A stretch of 64,000 nucleotides of DNA from Pomphorhynchus laevis (taxonomy: Eukaryota > Acanthocephala > Palaeacanthocephala > Echinorhynchida > Pomphorhynchidae): NCBI GenBank assembly GCA_012934845.2, contig WNNJ02000199.1, positions 372,001-436,000 on the forward strand, in the 5' to 3' direction. The position numbers and the translations under genes are program-made. Positions 22,078 to 31,900 of the stretch are shown here, piece by piece (position 1 is the first letter of the stretch; each line of letters opens with the position of its first letter). Below the pieces are notes generated by a model. That model made no database searches. It had not been told where the DNA came from and saw only the letters and a list, made by a program, of their open reading frames with translations.

Positions 22078-22448
22078 ATGACCGCTCGCAACAAATTCAA
22101 ACGAATTGCTCTTACATCACTTAAATTAACCGCTTCAATCGCCCGTCCATTATTTAGGCTTGTTCAATGGTCACCAAGGCAGTCACAGAGAATAGAATCC
22201 AAAATGCGACTTCTACCAGTGGAGCTTAGTTATTCAAAAAATGCAGTGTAAGAGAAAAATAAATAACTAGCGAATTGAGTTAAACATATTTTAGACCATT
22301 ATACCAACAGAAAAGCAGTGCGTCCATAACTGCAGCAATACTAAGACAATCAGATCAGAGTGAGGATAAAACCAAACTATATGAAATTACAGACGGCATC
22401 AAAACCTTAGTCCACTATCGATTACAACCGTACAGAGAAAAACTTAAC
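22078..22448 (+). CDS. Unknown gene, exons 1-2
   Basis: Exon 1 (22078-22247) encodes the basic N-terminus beginning MTARNKFKRIALTSLKL. Exon 2 (22295-22448) encodes PLYQQKSSASITAAIL and an amphipathic, charged segment ending LVHYRLQPYREKLN. The intervening intron is 47 nt with donor GTAAGA. Confidence 0.78.
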
Positions 22449-23602
22449 GTAAGCTTACTTCTTTCTGATGGTCGTTTACTAATAGTACTAGTGATTCGCT
22501 CCTAACATTTAATTATCAGCCAGTATCATCCACTAAATGCCAAACATTTTTATTTCGTTATTCAAATTTCGTTATTATTCTTTACATATGAATTATTCTT
22601 TCGTTATATTTTCGTTATTATCCATAATATATAATATTAAATCCATTATAATAAACATAATATTAAACAATAATATTAAACATAATATATAAAATAAAAT
22701 ATAATACATTAAATAATAAAATTTTAAGAATTGCAACAATATGAAATGATATTGGCTTTCTTCAAAATCATTTTAATAATTTAATAGATGCATATTTTAA
22801 ACTAGGTTACTATAAAAATAACATCAAGCAGAAAATAGTAAAATATATAAATCAACACAATAATATTAAAATTAAATTTAAAATCGTTAGCTGAAACACG
22901 TCATTAGCATGCATTTGGCTCCACTTCGTATATAAATATATGAAATATATGTATCGATACATTGATTATATTTTAAGCGATTAAATTTACACATGTATCC
23001 TTATTCTTAACAAAACCAATATTAATGATAAAGAAGGTGTATATCTAGATATGAATATTAAATTAACATCAAGTTAAACTTACTTTTAATTTGTATCGTA
23101 AAGATGACATATTTAAATTTACAAGAAACATATTTTTGCATGAGCGTTCATGCATACCATATAATATAAAATATAATACATCAAATAATGAAATTTTAAA
23201 AATTGCAACAATATGTAATGATATTGGCTTTCTTCGAAATCATTTAAATAATTTAGTAGATACATATTTTAAACTAGGTTACTATAAAAATAACATCAAG
23301 CAGAAAATAGTAAAATATATAAATCAACACAATAATATAAAGAATAAATTTAAACTCTTAAGTGGCAAATTTTTATGGATGGATAATAAATAATATACTT
23401 TGCATTAGAATAAGATACTAGATAGTTATTTCAGAGGAAATACATCATTAGCATGTATTTGGCCTCGCTGCTATATTGGGTAGAGGAGTTAGGGGCCGAA
23501 ATCTGATAGCATAGCAGTTCCTCCTGATGACCTCTAATTCTTATTCTGATACAACGTCTGTTATTTATTAGTCAATTCATAAAAATAAAGTTTATTTTAA
23601 AT

Positions 23603-23633
<31 letters not shown>

Positions 23634-26600
23634 ACTTGATTAAACATTGTCGTTAAATAAAAATAAACTTGTAGTCATTAAGCTATGCTAACAAGCTAAT
23701 TTTGTAAAGAATAAATAATTTTATACAGAATAAATAAATTTTATATTCGGTGCAAGAATGTACTTATAATGTTAAATACTTTAAGGATTTATATGGATTT
23801 CTTTATATACCGGTAATAGTAAAATATATAAATCAACAAAATAGTAAAATATATAAATCAACACAATAATATAAAGAATAAATTTAAACTCAAGCGATAA
23901 ATTTTTATGGATAATAAAATCATTTAAATAATTTAATAGATACATATTTTAAACTAGGTTACTATAAAAATAACATCAAACAGAAAATAGTAAAATATAT
24001 AAATCAACACAATAATATTTAAAATAAATTTAAAATCATTAGCGGAAAATGTTTATGGATAATAAATAATATAATTTGTATTAGAATAAGATACTATATA
24101 ATTAAATTTAATCAAAGAACATACGTCCTTAGCATGTATTTGGCCCCGCTGCTATGTTGGGTAGAGGAGTTAGGGGCCGAAACCTGATAGCATAGCAGTT
24201 CCTCCTGATAACCTCAATTCTTATTCTGATACAACGTCTGTTATTTATAAGGCAATTCATAAAAATGACGTTTATTTTAAATTCCATTTATTTATTTTAA
24301 TTTGATTTAAATTATAGAAAATCTAAAAACAATTATTAATTTTATTTAATTATTAAATTTTAATTTAGCATTATTATGTTTTGTTTATTTTATAATTATA
24401 CTAAATACGTAGACTCAGTTAGCTAATTTAATATTAAAACTTGTACAAAATATAGTAAATTATATAAATCAACACAATAATATAAAAAAATAAATTTTAA
24501 CTCTTGAGCTTAAATTTTTTTATTGAAGGTATATAAGATAATCTGTATTAGAATAAGATATTACACTAGATAATCAAATAGAATTATTAAAAATGCATAG
24601 CTAGAATGTATATTTGATTCTGGTGTTATTTTATGTATGCCAATAATTCTCGAAAAAGCAGTTCCTCAGTGAGCAATAGCTTCACAATGCCATTAATAAC
24701 AGTTCTTTTTGACGGCCTGCAATTGTTATTCTAATATATGTTTTTAAGGAATATTTTCGTAGAATATTTCAGTTATTCAATTATTTAAAAAGAAGATAGG
24801 TCACTAGCCTGTTTTTTTTGTTAGGGTGAGTAATAACTTCTAAACCTGATAACATATAAGCTTCTTCTAATGACCTCTAATCTTAATTATAATAAATGGT
24901 ATTACAACTAATAACCGATATTTTCAGGATGAGCGAAATACTAAAGGAAATTTCTAGCATGGAGAAAGTCAGTCAACAGAAGTGCCGAGTGCGTAAAACT
25001 AAGAAACTTTTGAAGAAATATCAAACCAAACGGATTGGCCATGGAAGATATGTATCATTTAAGTCATTTTTTGACTTGAATGAGCTATATGACTGGAAAT
25101 ACGCAAATTAATTTTTTAATTGTAATTACAGTGTGTAATCGTTACTCAAGTATTTGTATCGGTTTTTGATTACTTTGTAAACATCAAACCACCTTTAATT
25201 ATTGTATAGTATTTTCTATTTTATGTATAGTTTTATGTATAGTATTTTATATATAGTATTTTTGTATAGTTTATTATTATCAACACAATAATATAAAGAA
25301 AAAATTTAAACTCTTAAGTGGCAAATTTTTATGGATGGATAATAAATAATATACTTTGTATTAGAATAAGATAAATTGTATAAAATCTTATATATAATTA
25401 TTTATTATTTATAATTATTTATAATTACTTAATTCATTTTTTATTTAGTATTCTTTAACATAAAATACGTTAATAATTATTTAAAATTAGCTGATCTGAT
25501 CTCAATTAGCTTATTGATATAAGCTGATCACTCAATTAGCATTATATCAACACATGGAAACATCCTTTATCGTCCAAACGTCTCTTTGTATTGAGACTGC
25601 CAATTCATGGATGGCACGCTAAATACTGTAAAACACGCAAATTTATCCACAAAAGATCTGATTCTTGTATTTGTAATTTTTGTAATTGTTCATGCTCTTC
25701 ACTTTTACATGTTGTTTGCTGCCATCGCAAAATCTTGACTCAATCGATCGTCTTCCTATATTGATAAATGTTAATTTGGCAATATATTCATGAATTATGT
25801 ATTCAAAGATATTTCGAGTCTTCAAACCTAATAGTTAATCAATTATATCTGTTATTCTAACACTCTTTTTTGAGAAATGAGTACTACTAATACTATATAT
25901 TATCAATATTACTTTTTATATATGTAAAAATAAATAAATTAAAATAAATTAAATTTTAAGGATGTGGATTTTAAGACATACATAACAAATAGTTTAGATA
26001 CCAAAAATTATAATTCCTATATGGAATTATATCATAATTTAATTTTTAAATAAATTTTAAATACATTTTAAATAAATGATAATGCTCTGCTAATATTTTC
26101 TTGCTTTCAATGTTTTTAGGCTCTATTCATTGATCAAACTGATTTAAGTTCATCTTATATAAAAATAGTAAACTACATCAATGAAATTTCTTTACTGGCA
26201 GGCTTCAGACAATTATCTACGGAAGAATTATACCACTGTTTGAATATATTTGACTCAAAATATGGATTACTGGTATGTGTAATTGTTAAAGTTCGCAATA
26301 TTTTAAACAGTCACATTTATAGACTTTAATGAATGAATTTTTCATTTAAATAAAAATGATTTTTTGCCAACATTGTAAATTTACAAACAACAATATTTGG
26401 CTGTTGTGATTATGGCGTGCTAGCCAATGATCATATTATTTTTGATATAGAATATCAAAACGATTTAGAAATATAGTTTGTTTAAAATTTTGTCAAATAA
26501 ATAAAATCGTAGGCCTGCATTTACATGATTTACAAGTATTTGTTCATTTGTTCAAATTTACTTTATTGATTGGAATTAATAATTTCAATTTTTATTTGGT

Positions 26601-28872
26601 TTTATAAGTAGCAATAAGTAGCCATGTCTTTAATGTCTTTAGGTGTCATTTGTCAAATTGTCCGATTAAAATAATTTTTTTATTCAAAAGTTCGATAATG
26701 GTGAATACCAAAATATTAAGGTCCAACTATCAACTTTTAAAATTGGATTTTAATAATTAAAAATTTATTGATCAATTGATAGTCCGATTGAAATTTTTTT
26801 ATTAAGGTTTAATTACCTTATTGGCAAAACTTAAATTATCTACGAAAGAATTAGATCATTATTTGAATATATTTGAATCGAAATAAATGATATATTGTAT
26901 ATATTATAAATATATTACATGTATAATAATATATTTAGATTGAAAAAGATATTTCAAGATTAAAATATCTCTGCGTCACTTTTGTAATTTTTGTAATTAC
27001 AATATGCATATATAACATTCATTTGTATTTATAAAAAAATCGACCTATTATTCTTTCATTATAAATTGTCATTATAAATTATTATATGCGTTTGTTATAT
27101 AAGCAGTATGTACGTTAATCTAAGTTATATCTAAGTTAATATTTTTAAAGTATATTATATTATTTATATTATATTATAATATAATATATCATATATTATT
27201 TATTATATATTATTTATATTATATTATTTTATAATTTAGAAGATGCATTTAAAAAAAAATTGAAATAAAAATGTAATAAATCAAAAAATTTTACTATAAA
27301 AATAAAATCAACAGAAAATTCTAAAATGTATAAATCAACAAAATATTGTAAAAATAAATTTAAACTTTTCAGCGAAAAAAGATAAAATACCATATAATAT
27401 ACAATATTACATACCATTTAATATTACATACCGTATAATATAAAATATGATAAATAACGAAATTTTAAGGATTGCAATAATTTGTAAAGATATTGGCCAT
27501 GATAGGGTGCCACGAAATTTTTTATCCAAAAGTTCGATAATGGTGAATACCAAAATATTAAGGTCCAACTATCCACATTTAAAATTGGATTTTAATAATT
27601 AAAAATCTAATTTTATAATTGGAAATATCTGATATATTGATCAACAAAATAGTACATTTTAATAGTTACATCTAAAATATTAAATTATTTAAAAATCTAC
27701 AAAATAATTGATAATTAATAATTATATTATATTTAATATATTATATTATATTTATATTTAATTATTATATTTTTAATTAATAATTGCTAAAATATTTAAT
27801 TATTTATTATTCCATTATATTACATTATTATTTTTAAAATGAATAAACGTCAAATGCTTTGATGAAAGATTCTTTAATATTTATTATTTAATTATTTATT
27901 ATTAAATTAAAATTTATTATTATTTATTATTTAAATTATTTTATTATTTAAAGTTAATTTTGCTCATTTTGTAAATACGATCGGAAATTAGTAAATGAGT
28001 AAACGCCAAAAATGAAAGATTATTGATATAATAATCTTTCAAGACAACCGATAAATATCAATATCTCTTATACCTGAGAAAGCACACGTCATATATACAC
28101 GTAATGAGCACTGTTGAAAATATGTTAATAATTTACGTTCAATTAGTTAAATAATTGAGATATTTTACATATTTTAAAGTTTATTTTGTTTATTTTGTAG
28201 ATACGATCGGAAATTGGTAACCTGTCAGTATGGGTATCTACAAGTAAAGATGGGCGACTAATTATAGCTCAGAATGGCCATGTTCATGCCTATACTGGCT
28301 GCAGGTTTATTCACAAGCTGCAACCTAATGTACAAATTATTCCTACTAGCAATTTGGTGAGGATATTTAGAATGTCGTTGATTAACCTTGGTTTGGCTGG
28401 CTTGTATTCGTACTACTCCCATTCCATTCCGATGAGTCTTTGGACGTTTATGTTTGCAAATGGCTTAACAGCCACTGGCTCGCGATTATCATTCTCGAGA
28501 AGAAGAACAAAATTTCTAATTTCCGTAATTGATCAAATTCACAGCAATATGGTTGGCAGTCAAAAACAAGCCTTAGACTTTATTTTACGTAAAATGGAAA
28601 ATCAAATGTTATGTTCGACATTGGAACTGTACCGGCTGCTTAGACAGAGCAAAAGTATAAACTTAAATGATCTTACACTGAACAGTTCATCTCTTGTCTA
28701 TGGTAATTTGACGTTGATGTCATATTGCTTAAGAATGATAGAAGACGCTGGGCTCGCAAAACAAGAAGAAGGTAAATATCATGCAATGCCGATAGAAACA
28801 TCATCATTGTTATTTCAAAACGAAGACAAAAATCGACAACAAAATAATTCAAGCGATCATCACGATGATTAG
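22078..28872 (+). CDS. Unrecognised 382-residue protein, 4 exons; possible mitochondrial membrane protein
   Basis: Exons 22078-22247, 22295-22448, 26120-26272 and 28201-28872 join in phase (2, 0, 0) through GT-AG introns of 47, 3671 and 1928 nt. An in-frame TAG at 22063-22065 supports the ATG at 22078. The first 39 residues contain many Arg/Lys and hydroxylated residues and no Asp/Glu, typical of a mitochondrial presequence. Residues 219-253 form a hydrophobic stretch (LINLGLAGLYSYY, then MSLWTFMFANGL) able to make one or two membrane passes. Residues 262-350 look helical, possibly winged-helix-like. The tail is polar (NEDKNRQQNNSSDHHDD). I do not recognise the family. Long intact exons with even composition argue that it is a real gene. 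Confidence 0.8.
22620..23460 (+). mobile_element. Penelope-like RT fragments in intron 2 of the unknown gene
   Basis: Two partial copies. The first (about 22685-22880) carries the [13 protein letters not shown] end region. The second (22925-23400) runs from the YID region through [20 protein letters not shown] to KLLSGKFLWMDNK, which is open for 100 codons. It is followed without a break by the duplicated block at 23461. Same family as the copies in the NOP53 introns. Confidence 0.8.
23461..25057 (+). repeat. Duplicated block, copy B
   Basis: Near-identical to 15704-17292 in the same orientation, about 7.76 kb away. It ends abruptly inside NOP53 exon 10 sequence. Only scattered point differences and small indels (net 8 bp) separate the copies, so the duplication is recent. 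Penelope sequence lies immediately to the left of both copies, which suggests that recombination or a retrotransposition-linked event between Penelope repeats carried the block. Confidence 0.9.
24928..25057 (+). pseudogene. Truncated copy of NOP53 exon 10
   Basis: The first 130 of 187 nt of NOP53 exon 10, with its TTTTCAG acceptor, are present inside intron 2 of the unknown gene, on the same strand. Homology stops after GRYVS; the following sequence reads open for 17 codons to TAA at 25111 and has no obvious donor. If the acceptor were used by the splicing machinery it would insert a premature stop into the host transcript. Confidence 0.88.
25058..26119. other. Intron 2 remainder of the unknown gene
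   Basis: Contains a Penelope 3' fragment at about 25275-25372 (TAAACTCTTAAGTGGCAAAT region). Otherwise AT-rich. A more complex stretch at 25555-25800 has no frame I can assign. Confidence 0.5.
26120..26272 (+). CDS. Unknown gene, exon 3
   Basis: Fifty-one codons, phase 0 on both sides: ALFIDQTDLSSSYIKIVNYI then LAGFRQLSTEELYHCLNIFD. Acceptor TGTTTTTAG, donor GTATGT. A decayed copy of its second half lies at about 26806-26890. Confidence 0.8.
26674..26890 (+). pseudogene. Decayed partial copy of exon 3 next to a dispersed repeat
   Basis: At 26806-26890 the sequence reads as a diverged copy of exon 3: LSTKELDHYLNIFESK compared with LSTEELYHCLNIFDSK in the real exon, then a stop. The adjacent 26674-26765 is a copy of the start of the repeat found at 27515-27605. 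The host gene therefore contains remains of an internal duplication downstream of the functional exon. Confidence 0.75.
27515..28062 (+). repeat. Dispersed repeat, copy 1 (510-bp core 27553-28062)
   Basis: The 510 bp from 27553 recur at 30227-30736 with the same length and orientation, so the copies are essentially identical. The core contains TTTTGTAAATACGATCGGAA, which resembles the start of exon 4 of the unknown gene (28195-28220) with a damaged acceptor, and a hairpin AAAGATTATT...AATAATCTTT. It is thus a derivative of the exon 3 / exon 4 region of this gene. Confidence 0.8.
28201..28872 (+). CDS. Unknown gene, terminal exon 4
   Basis: 223 codons and TAG. It begins IRSEIGNLSVWVSTSKDGRL (residue 160) and encodes the hydrophobic stretch at residues 219-253 followed by a long helical part (RRRTKFLISVIDQIHSN, then LYRLLRQSKSINLNDL, then LMSYCLRMIEDAGL). 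This is the longest uninterrupted host frame in the window. Confidence 0.85.
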   Translation: MRSEIGNLSVWVSTSKDGRLIIAQNGHVHAYTGCRFIHKLQPNVQIIPTSNLVRIFRMSLINLGLAGLYSYYSHSIPMSLWTFMFANGLTATGSRLSFSRRRTKFLISVIDQIHSNMVGSQKQALDFILRKMENQMLCSTLELYRLLRQSKSINLNDLTLNSSSLVYGNLTLMSYCLRMIEDAGLAKQEEGKYHAMPIETSSLLFQNEDKNRQQNNSSDHHDD

Positions 28873-28914
28873 ATTTTTGAGAGCAAAGCCCAGAAATCCA
28901 TATTTTCTATCACG

Positions 28915-28969
28915 TCAAACCTGTATCCAGTTAGTTGATTCTTTTGACGCTACACTCTTTTTTTGCCAT
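28915..28969 (-). CDS. ATP7: ATP7 last coding exon
   Basis: Seventeen residues after the split Arg codon, [17 protein letters not shown], then TGA at 28917-28915. The preceding intron is 44 nt. Vertebrate ATP7 proteins have a much longer tail with a dileucine endocytosis signal; none is visible here. This exon is the least conserved and is assigned from phase and position. Confidence 0.75.
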
Positions 28970-31900
28970 CTATAAAAAATTATTAGGTTTCATTAAAAAT
29001 GTGTTTGTCATACCTCTTTAGCATTAAAGACGAAAGTACCACGCTAACAGAGCTCATTGCCATTGCAGCAGATGCCATCCAAGGTAGTAGAGATATGCCG
29101 ATAGGTAGGAATATACCTTCAATGATTTGTTTTTATAATTTGCTATAATTTTACAATTACTTAATGCGAATCGATCAAGTTGAAATACGTGATTTAAATT
29201 TATCATTAAAATTTCAGTTAATTAGCGTATCCTTTTTACGTAAAGAAAATAGGTAAATACAAAAAATTATCTGCATATAGGTAGGCAATGTTTCCGTCGA
29301 ATTAGCTTAAGGTTAAATAAATATTTGCAAAAATATGCAAGGTATTGCCGATATTTCATTTTGCTAACTAATCTGCATTGTGGAATATCATTTATTAACT
29401 TTACAATAACCAGATAGCGATTAAAAATAATACATTCTCACAGATGAGCTGGTTAAACAGTATTTTACGAATCCCCAATGACATGATTTCTTATTTTTGA
29501 CTTAACTAGCGAATAGATCAAAATACGATCCTTCTGGGTTTATTTATAGCGTCCTCATTATTCCCGATAGTTAAATATTTGAAATTGAATTTTAATTGGA
29601 AATATTTACCTGCCGCTAACGGTATTCCTATGAAATTGTATATGCACGCAAGTATGAAATTTAAACGAATTCGGCTAAACGTTTTCTTTGACAAATCAAT
29701 TGCATTGTAAACATCTAAGAGATCGTTCTAGATATAACAATAATAGATAAAGTGTGTGTGTTTTAATTTATAAACTTACTCGTACGAGTACAATCCCAGC
29801 TGCTTCTACAGCTATGTCTGATCCGGTACCAATGGCAATGCCTAGATCAGCGTGTGCTAATGCTGGGCTATCATTAACACCGTCACCAACCATTGCAACC
29901 TTTTTTCCGCTTAGCTGTAAACGTTTCACATATCTGCATTTGCTACCCGGGCACATTTCAGCCACAACCTTTTGAATACCGACGTTTCGTGCTACTGATT
30001 TCGCCGTTATCTCATTATCACCTGTTAGCATGATACTTTCGATTTTCAGTTCGTCTTTTAATAATTTAATAGTCAGTCTTGCTTCCGGCCTTATCGGATC
30101 GGCTATTGCAAATAGGGCAGTAGGAGATGCTAATTTAAAATAGTAGCATTAATTAAACTACAAAATAATTGATAATTATATTATATTTATTATATTATAT
30201 TTATATTTAATTATTATATTTTTAATAATATTAAGGTCCAACTATCCACATTTAAAATTGGATTTTAATAATTAAAAATCTAATTTTATAATTGGAAATA
30301 TCTGATATATTGATCAACAAAATAGTACATTTTAATAGTTACATCTAAAATATTAAATTATTTAAAAATCTACAAAATAATTGATAATTAATAATTATAT
30401 TATATTTAATATATTATATTATATTTATATTTAATTATTATATTTTTAATTAATAATTGCTAAAATATTTAATTATTTATTATTCCATTATATTACATTA
30501 TTATTTTTAAAATGAATAAACGTCAAATGCTTTGATGAAAGATTCTTTAATATTTATTATTTAATTATTTATTATTAAATTAAAATTTATTATTATTTAT
30601 TATTTAAATTATTTTATTATTTAAAGTTAATTTTGCTCATTTTGTAAATACGATCGGAAATTAGTAAATGAGTAAACGCCAAAAATGAAAGATTATTGAT
30701 ATAATAATCTTTCAAGACAACCGATAAATATCAATAATGAGTAAAATAAGTAAAAGTTCAAATGCTCTAATGAAAGATTATTTAAAATTTATTATTTAAT
30801 TATTTATTATTAAAGAATTAAATAATATTAAACATTAATTAGGTACACAAAACAATATTAATTCACGTGATGCTGCTTTATGATCAAGTGTGATGAATAA
30901 CAAAAGCATTTTTGAAAATGAATATAATTTATTGCTAAAACTGTTTAGGATAATGTTTTTAATACATGATTTCAACAAGCTAAAATTCGAAATTTAAAGA
31001 TAAGCAATTCAAATATGACGTAGTCATTTTTTCCTGTATCACATATTGTTTTCGAATTTGATGCCGAATCGGAATCTACCTACAAAGTGTTCATCGAAAC
31101 CTTAATAAACGCCCAGAGAAGCAAAAGCATATAATCACATTTATAAACGCGGTTGTCGTCATTAGATTTTATTAAATTTAATGTTTATTTTTTAATGAAT
31201 ATTGATGGACACCACAATATCGAAAGTTTGAACAAATTAGATACAATATCCAAGATGAATTAGAAACCAAGTAGCAGAGCCTGACAATAGTATAAATTTA
31301 AATCACGGAATTTAGAATATAGCTCCTATATATTTTGATATCTAGGAATATATTTGATGCCCATTTTATAAAGCGTTTTATAGAGTTAATCGTTTTTATA
31401 AAAATGGGTTATTCACTTGTAAATCGTTTGTTAAGTTTACAATTTTAACTTAAAATGATCCAGTTCATCATTTTAACTTAAGACATACAATGTGATAGCT
31501 TTTATAATCATTCTTTGAAGTTTATTTATATCATTATTGTCACGTTATCCCAATTAGCATTTCCCAACCAGGGTCGCTTTGTCTCCAAAGAACAAACGGA
31601 AGCTCACATAGGAATCATGAACTTAAAATGATGAACTTATTATGATGAAATCATGAACTCACATTTGATGTTACTAAAGTAACATCAAATATTGATTACT
31701 TTATCTAAATTATTATCTTTCTGGAATAATCTACATATATTGTCTATGCCAGGAATAATATAAGAAACAATTTTGCCGGACAAAAAGCAGTAATGCCTAG
31801 TAGATAAAAAGTTAATAAAATTTAAATAGTTGATAATGATCCATTATCGATAAAGAATTACTGGAGCTGGATCAAAGAAAAGAGGAAATTATTTTTGATA

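Noticed and set aside
20178-22448. Fusion of NOP53 to the following gene through phase-compatible splicing from 17349 to 22066
   Set aside because: The conserved NOP53 terminal exon with a stop was found at 20178-20288, and an in-frame stop precedes the ATG at 22078.
24896-25111. A separate small gene encoding a basic 71-residue protein
   Set aside because: It is the truncated duplicate of NOP53 exon 10 with intron sequence upstream.
29754-29975. Plus-strand open frame of 73 codons
   Set aside because: Antisense shadow of the ATP7 P-domain exon.
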